A stretch of 58,901 nucleotides of DNA from an uncultured Opitutia bacterium (GTDB taxonomy: Bacteria; Verrucomicrobiota; Verrucomicrobiia; Opitutales; CAJWYM01), in assembly GCA_913049555.1 (NCBI GenBank), contig CAJWYM010000010.1, positions 1 to 58,901 on the forward strand, read 5' to 3'. Each line of letters starts with the position of its first letter. Position 1 is the first letter of the stretch. The notes beneath the pieces were generated by a model. That model had not been told where the DNA came from. It saw nothing but the letters and a program-made list of their open reading frames with translations, and made no database searches. Below, piece by piece: positions 17,527 through 30,300 of the stretch. The position numbers and the translations under genes were made by a program.

Positions 17527-18336
17527 TTAATGAGAATCTTTTCTACTTATAAATGTTGCAAAGCCTCTTTCCCCAGAATTAAAAAAACTTAAAAAATCAA
17601 TGATTGCATCGTGCAAATCAGATTTCTCTAAATGTTTCGAATAATCTTGGGCTAGAACTTTTGTATTCGTGGAAGAAAAAACATACCTAAACGCTTCTTT
17701 CAACTGTTTGATAGTGCTCCTATCGATTCCGCTCCTTTTCAAACCAATCAAATTCAATCCATTAATAGCATTTCGACCCGTAACCATACAATAGGGCGCA
17801 ACATCTTTTGTAATTACAGTGAGGCCCCCTACCATTACGCCCGCACCTATTCTAGCGAATTGATGAACGGCTGCACCTCCCCCAATAAATGTTTTGTCTC
17901 CGACAAAAACATGACCTGCTAAGAGAACTGCGTTTGCTAATACTACGGAGTCTCCAATCTGACAATCATGAGCAACGTGTGAATTGGCCATAAGCAAACA
18001 CTTTTCACCAACAATCGTGTTCTTTTCCTTATAACACGAACGATGAACAGTCACTCCCTCCCTCAAAACAGTATTGTCTCCAATAATTACTCCCGAATTG
18101 GTACTCTGAATAAATCCTAAAAATTGAGGGTCTCCGCCAATAACAGAAAAACTGTCTATTTTGCAATATTTACCAATTTTAGATCCTCTCCTAATCACAC
18201 AATGACTGTCTATTGAACTGCCATCCTCGATCTGCGCACCAGATTCAATAATTGAAAAAGGACCCACTAAAACACTCTCTGAAACAATTGCTCCTGGCTC
18301 AACAATTGCAGAGGGATGAATATTAAATTTGGACAT
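17527..18336 (-). CDS. lpxA: UDP-N-acetylglucosamine O-acyltransferase (LpxA)
   Basis: LpxA adds the first 3-hydroxyacyl chain to UDP-GlcNAc in lipid A synthesis. The 269-residue protein is a left-handed beta-helix of hexapeptide repeats (residues about 5-185). ANSHVAHDCQIG contains the catalytic His (H123, equivalent to E. coli H125), and the specific motif NAINGLNLIGLKRSGI is intact. A helical C-terminal part follows. This proves an LPS-type outer membrane. LpxA normally sits with lpxD/fabZ/lpxC; here it follows the 13.4-kb coiled-coil gene by 17 bp on the same strand, so it is either the second gene of a very long transcript or has a promoter inside that gene. Confidence 0.95.
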   Translation of the reverse strand: MSKFNIHPSAIVEPGAIVSESVLVGPFSIIESGAQIEDGSSIDSHCVIRRGSKIGKYCKIDSFSVIGGDPQFLGFIQSTNSGVIIGDNTVLREGVTVHRSCYKEKNTIVGEKCLLMANSHVAHDCQIGDSVVLANAVLLAGHVFVGDKTFIGGGAAVHQFARIGAGVMVGGLTVITKDVAPYCMVTGRNAINGLNLIGLKRSGIDRSTIKQLKEAFRYVFSSTNTKVLAQDYSKHLEKSDLHDAIIDFLSFFNSGERGFATFISRKDSH

Positions 18337-18353
18337 TCTCTAAATGCAATTTC

Positions 18354-21300
18354 TTATTCAAAAACAAGATTTTCAGCAGTCAATTGAATGTTGTTTAAAC
18401 CAGAGCGAATCTCAATCGGTTGAGACCAAACGGTTCCCTCTGGTCCAGCGGAAGTAGCTCCTATGATGAAATAACTGCCAGCAGATAAATCCTTGATAGT
18501 GAGCTCCCCTTTGCTATTAGTTCTACCACGCCCTACGCTTTTAGATGCCAAAAAGGATCGAATTTTGGCAGCGATCCCCGGGTAACTAAAACCATTTTTC
18601 AAAGACTTTCTCCATAAATCCGCCATAGAATTCACCGATCGTCCAGAAGGGACTTGAATTCCAGAGTCAGACAATAAACTTTCAAGATCCTGAGATACAA
18701 CAAAAAACTCTTTATAATAAACCGCAGTCACTCCTCTAGGACCGTTGATGGAAGCATTGACTTTTAATTGAGCATTTTTTAATACCGTCCTCGAACCAAT
18801 ATCAGCAGCTATTGTTTTGGGAGAATCTTCTTCAGGATTCAAATCAAAGTTCAATGGAGAAGACAATCGATCGTTACTAATTGAAATTTTAGGGATTTGT
18901 GAGATTGAAGAGGCTGAATTATTGGAAGATTGACTGCTAGACAATCTAGAAACCAACTCTAGCAAACGCTTGTTTTCTGAACGCAGTCTTTCTAAATTAA
19001 TGTTGGCTTGATCTTTCTGATTAATGATCCCTGAGAGTGCCTCTGTCAAACGAACAACCTCAGACTCCTTAGAAGCGAATTCACTTCTACGACGAGTAAT
19101 CTCATCCTGCAATCTTCCAACCAATCCCTTTAAATTGTTCACTTCAGAAGATGCATTTGAAGTCACTGAAACGCGCTGCTCCAATTTATTTTTATCAATA
19201 ATCAATTCATTAATTTTATCAGCAGAGCGATTTACTTTAATTAAAAGCAACTCATTTTCTTGACCCAAGGATATCAATTTACTCTCTAAACCTCTAGCCT
19301 CTTCAGCCAAATCAGCTTTTTGTTCCTTCAAGGTCTGCAAAGAAATGTTTAATTCCTCATTTCGAATCTCAAGGGAGGAAATTTTATCAGATCCTTCAGT
19401 GTTTACTGGTTGCCCCGAAAGGGAAATTTCCCTTTCTAAAGATTTTCTTTCCTCCTGAAGGCGTCTTATCTCAGCTTCCATGATAGATTGATTGTTTTGC
19501 AAATTAGATAAATTAGTAACTGCCGTTCCTAGTTGTTGGTTTGTGTCATCAGACTCCAACGCAATGTTTTGATTGAGAATCTTTAAATTCTCATTTTCAC
19601 TTTGCAAATTATTCATCCGATTCTGCAACCGAGAGATTTGCTCCGTTTGAACTTTAATTGTATCTAAATTTTGCTGCTCAACCTCTTTTTGGCTTCTAAA
19701 ATTGGAGGCTTTATCATTTAAAGAAACGATATTATCCGAAAGTCTTTTTATTTCAAACGCACGATCTTCCAAAACTTCATTCAACCTTTCTATTGTTTCA
19801 TCTTTATCACTCAAAGAAGTTCTTAGAGATTCCAACTCCCTCTTCAACAATACAAGGTTTTCGTTCAATGTATCGCCCTCAGCCGAAATTTTCTGTAATT
19901 GAGAAATCTTAACTTGTGCTTGCCGTAGATCCCTTAAATAATTTTTAGCTTCTTGATCCGAAAGATTTCTCTGTTCGATATTTTTAGCAAGCTCAGCCTC
20001 TAAAATTTTAATATGGTCGCTTAATCGACTCACGGTTTGATTGGCATCGAGCAATTTATCGTTTCTATCTTTGACCTTAAAGTTGCTATCATTTTGTAAA
20101 CTGGACAACTTCTGCCGTAATTCTTTGGCCTCTCTTTCGGCAGATTCCAGAGATTTTTTCATTTGCTCCGTTGCTATAGAAACGTTTGCGTATTTTTCTT
20201 TTATTTCAAAAAGTTGATCCTCAATGATTTTAGAACTCGATGATTTCGCTTGAGAACGAATTAAGTCCTGCTCCATATCACGGATCAATGTCATTCTTCG
20301 CTCTACGGTCATCTGTAGGGAAAGAATTTTTTTAAAGGCACCCATCAATTCTTTTCTAAGAATATCCGCTTCCTTATTAAATTTTTTTGCAGCTAATTGG
20401 CTTTGCTCGAGTTCATTCTGCAAGGAATCCATCTTTGCAAGATTGCGACCATTAGCATCATCAATCTCTTCAATCTGGGTTACTTTGAGTCGCAATTCTT
20501 TGGATTCAACTTCTAAAGAAGCAATGGTAGACTTGGCTTTTCTCAAGCTCGTTTTTAAATCTAAAATCTTATCATTCGAATCTTTTAAATCTCGTTCTAA
20601 ACGGATTTTTTCTCGACTGCTTTGTTCGTCCTTTACAGACAAATTCAACTTTTGATTTTCATTTTTCAATGATTTATTTTTACTGATGAGTTCATTCAAT
20701 GATTGCTCTGTCTCCTCTAGAGCCAATCTTAATGAAGAAAGAATTTGTTCTTTTTCCTGCAATCTTTGTGAATTCTTTTTTAAATTCATTTCCAGAGAAT
20801 TAATTCTGTCATCCCTAGAGTTCCCCTCTTTGTTTAAAAGACGTAGACGCTCTAATTCATTGTTTAAAGACTGAACCTTAGAACGGGTTTCAGACAACTG
20901 ATTTTGATAATCATTTTCTGTTTTAAGAAGCTCTCTCTGGAGACTTTCTTGAATCTCTAATAAATTCGACTCCAAGCTTTTTACTTTTTCCTCCAATAAT
21001 TTTTTCTCCTCGGCAGCTAAGGTGTTTTTACTGTTTCTAATTACTTTTAATTGTTTACGATAATCTTGAACTTCAAATTCATACTTTTCCTTAAGATTCT
21101 TATATTCGTTCTGACTAGAGTTTAAAACTTGTTTCAATTCAGCAATTTGAAATCTTAATTTTTCAAATTCATCAGGGCTAGAGGATGTGGATATTTGATT
21201 GCGAGCCTCGGCTAATTCACGTCTCAAAAGATCCATCTCACTCTGAAGGTCCTTTCGCTCTGAATCAAAAGCATCGGTTAGTAAAACGATCGTATCTTCA

Positions 21301-24300
21301 CTGGAGGTTAATTTAATATTTAAAGCCTTTATAAGCTCTTTTAAATCCTCCTCCGATTTGGAACGATTTTTAGAACGGATTTCATTTTTCAAAACAACTA
21401 CTTGAGAATTAAGTTTTTTGATAATCTTATCTGAACTTAATTTCAAATCCAAGAATTCCGAATTTTTAAGGGAAAGTTCTTTTTTGGCAAGGATCAAGGA
21501 GGATTCCATATCTGCCATCAAGGTTTCGTACTCCTTTGATTTATCTGGATGTTCATTTAAAACAGAAACAGAGGCTGTTTTTTGAAGAATCAATAACTGT
21601 TCTTCAAGTTGAGTAACGGTATTTATGGCATCTAACTTTTCTTTTTTTAACAAAGAAATTTGTTTGTCTGCCTCTGCTAGGTCGGTTTCCAAAGTTGAAA
21701 CCGCACTTTCAATAGACGCTTTTTTAGAAAGAATGCGATTTTTAGTTTCTTTAAGTTCAAAAACGGTGGATTCCAAATCCTTTTGTAAATTGTTGACTTC
21801 TTCACTCAGTTGTTTTTTTGACAGAAAGCTTTCTTTTTTAAATTGCTCCAACTCTTTATTTTTGTCTGCAACTAAAAGCTCCAGTTCATTTAGTTTTTCT
21901 AGAGAGTCTCCGCTCTTATCTTGTTCAATAGTCTCCAGATTGGTGAATTGTTTCCGTAAATCGACTAATTTCTCTTTAAAACGCTGACTTTCTAATTCTT
22001 GAAAAGCGAGCGCTTTTTTTAGTATTCGAACATTTTCAGAGTCGGAGCTTTTCTGTTTTTCATATTCCAATTGAGTTTTTTCCAAATCATTCGTCAATCC
22101 AGAAATTAAATCCTCAAGTTGCTCGATTTCTTTGATGGAATTCTCACTTTTTTGGGAATCAGACAGTGATTTCAATTCATATTCTTTCTGAAGGACTTCC
22201 AACTCCTCTCTGGTTTTAATCAAACTTTCCTCTAAAAACCTTTTTTTATTTTCAACCTCTTTAAATCTAGCAGTTTTCTCATAAATCGAGTCTTTTGCTA
22301 TCTCCAAATCATCCCTTAACTGGATCACTAATTTGGTCTCTTGAATCAATTGGGTGTTGCTCGAAGATAAACTTTCTTTCATGTCCACGCGAAGAGAATC
22401 CAGTTCCAACTCAAGTCCATCGATAGATTGCTGATATTTTTGTTTCAATTCTTCAGACTCATCTACGAGGGCATCATATTTGCTCGAATTCTCTTTCAAA
22501 GAATCCGTTAGATTTTTTATTTTACTTTCGGAGAGAGCTCGCTCCTCCTCTATCAACTCTGTAATTTTGTTCTTTTCTACAACCCCTCTTGCTAATTCTT
22601 TTTCCAAAAGGTTGATTTCTGACTTTTCTCTTTCTAAATTTTTACTAAATTCGACTCGATCTTGATTTAAGGTATTTTGTAAATTTGCTATTTCTTCTCT
22701 TAACTTCGTAATGACATTTTCTAATTCTGCATCTTGCTTTTTATTTGCTTTTTGTTCTACCTCATAATTCTTGGAAACTTCTTCGTATTTGCTTTCAAGA
22801 TTCTTTGTGACGAGATGAAACTGCTCTTGCTTTTCAGATAGTTTCTTTGAAATAAGATCTACTTGAGATTTTAATGTATTTTCTCTCATCAATGCAGACT
22901 CCAATTTAGATTCCATCTCCGATTGTTCAACATCTCTCGTTTGCATTAACATTTTATTGTTTTGCTGAGCCTCTATTAATGAAGATCCCATTTTTTCGAG
23001 TAATTGTGCTCGTTTCTCCAAAACAGCTTCCAATTCCTTTTTTTCAAGATCTGATTGACGAACATGATTGTCGAATGCTTCCTTCAAATTGAGAGTATCC
23101 TTTTTCGTTTTAATACTACTCTCAACCCATTCGGCCTCGAGTTCTTCTGCATTCTTTTTCAATGAAGTCAACTCTCCCTCTAAAAATAGGATGCGATTCT
23201 TATGGGCAGTTAATTGTTGATTTAAATCGACTAATTCAAGCTTTTTAACTCTTAGAACCTCCTCTAAATCGGTGTATTCATTCTTCGAAATATTTAAAGA
23301 TTGCTCACTTTCAATTCTCCTCTCTTCTAGGGATTCTGAATTTGCAATTAAATTGGACAATTCATTTTTTAAGCGATCCAGATCTGAAGTAAAAAACTCT
23401 TCTTGCCTGTTTTTTAAAGTCTGAACAGAAGCCAGTTTAATCTGTAATTCTTTTATAATTTCATCAGATTTTTTTTGTTTGGCTTGTAAGGAGTTTATTT
23501 TTTTTAAACTACTCTCGTTCTTCTTAGAAAAGCCGTCCTTAAGTTGAACAATAAAAGCATCCTGATCTTTGCTTATTTTTTTAGAAAGTTCCTCGAGATT
23601 TTGAGCTTTTTTTAATGTATCTTTGTAAAGATTTCTTTGTGTTTCTAATTCTTGTTTTAATTTTGAATCTCTTTTATCAAGTAAAATCCTCTCATTGTCC
23701 CAGGTGGATTGAAATTTTTCAAACTTTGACTGGGCAACGGAAAGCTCATTCTGGTTGTCAAGGGACTTATTTCTTAACTTCTGTATTTCAATTTTTTTAT
23801 CCTCTAGAGATTCTTGGAATTTAACATCCAGAGTCGACAGATCTTGGCTTTTTTTTGCAATCACAGTGGAAAGATTTTTAAGTTTTGATTCTTGATCCAC
23901 TTTTTTTTGTTCTAATTGAACAATGATATTTTTTAGTCTTTGCACCTCTAATTCATTCGATCCCTTAATTTTAGAAAGCGTCGCACCCGTTTGATCTTTT
24001 ACATTTTCAAGTTCTTGGACTGCCTCGTTAAGCCTTGCTTTAAATTGATTGATACTTTCAGTAGATTCTGATTTTAGTTCCTGCCTTCTAAGAATCCATT
24101 GATCTGCTTTTTCTTTAAATACTTGCTTTGATTGTTCCATCTCTAACTGATTGGTTTTTATCAAATTCAGTAATTTTGTCTTTTCCTGCGACCATAATTT
24201 CTTGGAAGCATCCAAAACATCGCTGATTTCTTTTAACTCATTGTTCTTAGATGCAAGTTCATTCTTCAACTTCGATTGAATTAATTTGCTGGCATTCAAT

Positions 24301-27300
24301 TCCTCAATCAGTGATTGATAACGAAGGGAGTCTTGATTTGTTTTATTTTGTAAAACTTGAACAATTTCTAATTCGAGTTTATTGATTTGAATTTGTTTAT
24401 CAGACAACTCTTTCTCAAGAGACTGGATAGAATTTTCCAATACTTCGGTTTCTTGAAGTTGTATTCTTTTTAACTCTTCGAGATCCGTATTAGAATTCTT
24501 TTTGAGAGTATCCAATTCAAACAACAATCTTTCCTGATCTTCAGACATCTTTCTGGAACTTTTCTTCAATTTATCAGAATCTTTAACCAACTTTTCATAA
24601 AGATCATTTCTTGTTTCTAAATCATTCTCGAGCTTGGACAACGACCGATTCATATTCGCTTTTTCGTCAGCCCAATCCGTTTGGAAATCATCTAATTTCG
24701 ATGCAGCGTTCATCAGTTTTTCAGTTAAAACATTGATTTGAGTCTCACTTTTGATAGCTTGCTCCTGAACTTTCTTATAAGAAAGCTGAGTAGTAACTAA
24801 GGATTCATCGCTTGCAATCCGTTCCTTCATTAAAAGATCGTAGGCTGCATTTTGCTTGTCTAAATTCACTTTCAAGCGAGCTAAATCTTTCGCAAAAGAT
24901 TCTTCCTGTTTTCTTTGATATCCCTCTAAGGAGGAAATCTTTTTTTCTAAGGATTGAATCTGATCCTTGGCCTCTTTTCTTTCTTCCAACTGCGCTTTCA
25001 ATTGCAACTGACTCTCATCGAACTTTTTGGTCAATGCACTCAATAGTTCTTCTTGTTCTTGCTTGATTTTCTGAGAACTTATTTCTAGTGCATCCGCCTG
25101 ATTAAGAGCCTCTTTATACAAAGAATCCTTCCGAACTAAATCACCTTTTAATATAGAAATCGCTTTTTTGAAGTCTTTTTTTTCTTTTTCCCATAGAATC
25201 TGAGATTCTTGATTTTTAAAATCGAGATTTTCATATTCATTTTTTAACTTCTCAATCTTGATAATCAATCGCTTGATTTCCTGTTCTTTTATCGACTGAA
25301 GTTCAGAGAAACCCTTATCGGACTTTTCCTGAATTTCACGAACCCTTTCAACTGCTGCTTTGAGTTGATTCTTTAGTTCTATAGTTTTTTGAGTGCCTTT
25401 TTCGAAAAATTGGGCTTTTTCCAGCTCGAAAGCTTTTGAATTCGAGTTGAAGTCATTTTTAAACTGGTTGAATCTTTCTTCGCTTTTTTGAGTCAATTCT
25501 AATAATTTTGCCTTTTCTTCCGACCAAATGGTCATTGAAGTCCTGTAATCCAATTGCAGACGCTCCAATTCTTTCACTTTAGAAATCAATTCATTGTTAA
25601 GCTTCTCATTAATTTCCTTAGAATCTGCATTTTGTTTGAGTAACTTATTCAGTCGCTCTGCATCTTTTGGGGATTTTTTGTGAGTGTAGTTCTTAATTTC
25701 GTCCTTGAGTCTTTGATTTTCAGTATTTTGGAGGGTCCACTTTTTTTGAATAGACGCAATCGAGTCCTTTAGTTTTTTGGAATCCGCTGCATGGCGGGAT
25801 TTCAAATTTTCGAGATCCTCATTGGATCTTTTCTTGATTTCCTCAATCTGATTCAATGACGAAGTCAACTGTTCTTGTAAAAGCTTGTCCTTAGTTACCA
25901 CTAACAACTGCAATTTTTTAATCAACTGATTCTTAGCAAGGAGCTCTTTTTCAAGATTCTGGATCAGCGAAGTTGAAGATTCATTGACATGTTTCAAATC
26001 AACTTTTGCTAATTTCAACTCCTCTTCGAGGACATTTATCCTATTGTCATTCTGATTATTGAAGTCCTTACTTCTTTTAGCCAATAATTTTTCAGTATTC
26101 GCAATTACTAATTGTTGGGTCTCAATTGTAATCGTATTTTGAGAAAGCAGATTTTCGAAACGTGTTAATTTATCAAGAGTTGTTTTAAGCTCCTCGGATA
26201 AAGAGTCGTTTTTTCGATTGCTAGCTTCTAGGAAGTCTTCCATTTTTGATTTTTCAACTGCATAAGCATCCTCTAGGTTCTCATACTTTTCTTTAAAGAC
26301 CTTTAAAGACTCCATAGAATTCGCTTTTTTCTCAAGCTCAGCCAGTTGTTGCTTGGTAAAATACAATTCATTCTCCAATTTTTTAATAATTTCTGTAGAG
26401 GAATCTTTATTATCAACGAGCTCGGACAAAAGAGATTTAACACGGTTTCTTAAACGTTCTACATCCATTTGAAGTCCCAATGCAATTTTGTCCGCATCTT
26501 TTCTTAAAGTGCTATTGCGGTCCGTCAATTCATCATATTCGTCCAAACGAATCTTTAACATTTTCTTTAATTTACTCACTTCTTCTAAACTTGAATTATA
26601 TTTGTTCTTCAATTCAGAATTAGAGTTCGATAATTGTTCTTCAAGATCCATGATCGAAGATTCAAACCCTTTGATTTTACTAGCAGTTGCGGCTTCGTTT
26701 TCTTTTTTCTGCTTCTCAGCTGAAGCCAACTCTCTGCGTGCAATCCCCTCAATCAGTTTTAACTCATCTTTGGAGTCTGACAATTCAAGCTCTAGCTGTT
26801 TGATTAATTTTATTGAATCCGACTGTTGATTTTCTTTATCGATATTCAAACGCTGCAACTGACCATTTGCCTCATCCAAAAGAGATAAATATTCATCTCT
26901 CTTTTCTTTTAGAGAATTTTTTTCCTTTTTCGACTTTTCTTTTGATTCATCCAACTTTTTTTGAAATTCAAAAAGCTCTGACATCAACTCCTCATTTTGA
27001 TTTTTTGCCTCTATTTTGAATTGATCAAGCATTAAGATAGATTTTTTTAGATTATCTTTTAGTTTCTTAATTTCACTTGAAAGAGCAATTATTTGGCTTT
27101 CTTTGTTTTTAACCACCTCCTGAGTTGTTTTCTCCTTACCCACCAAAAGACCTCGCATTTGATCTAATTCCAACTTTAATTCTTCAATCATATTGGAATG
27201 TTTTGAATCTTGCTCTACTAATTTGGTTCTCAAGAGTGATTCGGCTTTCAATACATTCGAGAGCTCATCTTCAAGTTTTTTAATATTGCTGAAATGAGAC

Positions 27301-30300
27301 TCGCTGGAAAACTCTTTTCTTGAAAGAAGCGCTTTTTCAAGTTTTTCCTTATCTGACTCAGAAATCTTCAGTTGTTTTTTAAGTTTGTCCAACTCTTTGT
27401 AACTGACCGTCAACTTAAATGAAATTTCTTTAAGGCTTTCTGAATACCTAAAATCTGAATCTTCTTGGATTTTTTTAAACAAACTGATTTTTTTATTTAG
27501 CGCTTGTTCTCTTAGATCCTTGGTAGAAATTTTGTCACTCAGTTTTTGTAACTCTTCATCCATCTTTTTGACTAAAAAGTCATTTTTATTATTTAGTGTA
27601 TCGATCTGGTCTCGCAACTGAGACTCGGAAGAAGAAAGATTTACCAATTTTTCCTTTAAATTTTTTACCTGAGCAGACTGATGATCTTTAAGATTTTCTT
27701 CAGAAGTGGATCGCAGCTTCTTTAAGGAGATATTTTCCGTTGCCAATGACTGGAGTTTTTTTCTAGAACTCGCAAGATCAGCTTTTGTCTGGAACAATTC
27801 ATCCGTTAAAATTTTTATATCCTCTAAACTCTTATTCCTCTCAGCCAAATCTTTATCATTCAGGGATTTTAATTTCTCATTTAATCTTTCTTGGGAAACG
27901 TCTTTGTTATTAAGAGTAGATTGCAAAATAGTTAATTCAGATTCGAGCTCACGAATCAATAAGGCTTGCTTCTTTTCTTGAGATTCGTATCGAACTCTTT
28001 GCTTCCTTTCATTTTCGGCTATTTTGGAAAGCGCAATTTCCAAAGATTTAATTTTCTCACCCTGTAGGTTCTTGTCATTTTTGCGATTCGTGAGCGCTTC
28101 ATTGGTATTTTGCTTCTCTAATTGTAATTTATCTATCTGCTTTTTTGCTTTCAATAAGTCTAGAGAAGTTTTTTTCAAATCTTCTTTTAAGACTTCTATT
28201 CTTGAGGAGCTATCCCTCAAGTTGGTCTGCGTCGATTTCTTTAAAAAACTGATTTCAACGGTCAAATTTGCGACTCTTTTTTCTGCATCCTGAACAAGCT
28301 TCGCACTTTGCTCTCTTGCAACAATTGAATTTTGTTCGGCAAGAACCAATTCTTTTTCTAACTCTCGAATAAATTTAAATACTTTGCCCTGATCTTTTTG
28401 GTACTCCTCTTTTGCTGAATCATATGCATTTTGTAACTTTTCCAGCTGATTTTTAAGGAGCTTTACCTGGGAAGATGAATCACGATTATTGATCCCCAAT
28501 TTTTCACTCAAGGTCTCCAATTCGTTCTTAGCAGTGGTGAGTTGTTTTTCTAGAAAAATAATTTCATCAGTAAGCTTCTTTTTTTCGCTTTTAAAATTCT
28601 TGACCTTATTTCCATATTCTTGCTTCAAAGACTTTATATTCAACTCCATCATGGATCTCGCTTTTTCAATCTCTACATCGAATATTTTTTGTTGTTCTTC
28701 AATCTTTTGACTGATGGTTTCCTTTTCTTTCATTTCGTTGGTCAAACGATCTTCTAACTTTGAAATCAATCTAGAAACCTCTTTATTTTTGTTCCTATGA
28801 GTGGCTACAATTTGATCCATTTCAGACTCTGCCTCTTCTAATTGATTTCTAAGAAAATCTGTCTGCTTTTTGGTGATTGCATCTGCTTTGGCATTTTGCT
28901 CAGAAAGCTTTTTATTTTGTTTTTGCAAAGTTGAAATCTGCTTGGTTAGCGCATCGATTCTATTGGATGCGCTCTCTAATTTATCCTTTTGATTTAAATC
29001 CAAAGCGTCCAAAGCCTCTTCTTTACTTTTTAGATCCATCTTAAGGGATAATAGATCTTCGTTAGATTTCACTTTAGAAAGGTTGAGAGCCGACTCATAA
29101 TCCGACATTTTTAAAGAATACTCTTTTATCTTGATTTCCAAGTCCTCGATTTGGTTTTGATAAAGTTTTTTCTCTTCCTCAATTTTCCGAGATTGAGACG
29201 CTCGAGATCTAACGGCATCCTTCAAACTTGAATTCAATTGTTCTAGTTGATTTTGCATTTCAACTGTTTTCTTTTTTCCCAGGAATACCTGTTTACTAAG
29301 ATTACTCTCCGCAATCGATAACTTAGACTTTAAATCACTCACCAACTTCTCGGCATCTTTGATATAAAGATCCTTACTTGCTTTTTCTCGGGTTAAATTT
29401 TTAGTCGTTTCCTCCAATCTTATTAAAACTTTTTCGAGTTCTAATTTATTTACATCCATCAAAGCTTGGTCTTTAGAATGCACTTCTTGCATTAGTTGTA
29501 TATTGTCCCTGAGCTCTGTATTGACTCTCTGCATTTTCGCATAATCAGCAACATGCATCGTTTGCTTTGCAATTAAAGCCTCCCCGCTGGCTTTTAATTT
29601 TTGTTCTAAACTTCGAATTTTATCTGCGCTCTGCTCTTGAATTCTAAGCTGTCTTGTTTGACTGATTGCCAATTCATTCTTAGCTTTCAATAAGGTGCGT
29701 TCGAGCGATGAAATCAAAAAATCGGAATCTTCCTCGTGCTCAAAAAGTTTATCTTTTGCAATTTCCAATTCTCCGCGAACTTTTAAAATAGTGTTCTCGT
29801 AACTGTCAATCAACTGCTGCAAGTTTTCATCCCTTAAATCGATCTGACTGCTTGTTTGATTGAGTTGAATGGAGGCGGAATTTAAATTTTTAATTTGATT
29901 ACGCGCAGAAATAAGTTGCTTTTCCAACTGCACATTTTTCTGAAGAGCCACTTCTAATTCTTTTCCACTGTCACGAATAATTATGGATGACGTATTCTTC
30001 AAACGAGAGATCAAATCCTGTTTCTCTATTTCTAGTGTTCGGACCGTTGAAGTAAGAAATGAGATCTGCTTGGAGGCATCTGCTTCAAATTTCTTATCCG
30101 CAATTTTTAAGGCTTCCATTTGGTTTTTAGACTCCTCTAACTGAATTTTCAGTAGATCAAGATCATTATTTTTAAAATTTTTGTATTCTAGTGATTTTTT
30201 CTTTAATTCTTCAACCCTAAGTAAGGATTGTTCTAAAGCTGAATCCCGTTCAGCCAATTTCAATTTATAAAATTTTTCTAATTTTGCTTTTTCTTGAATC

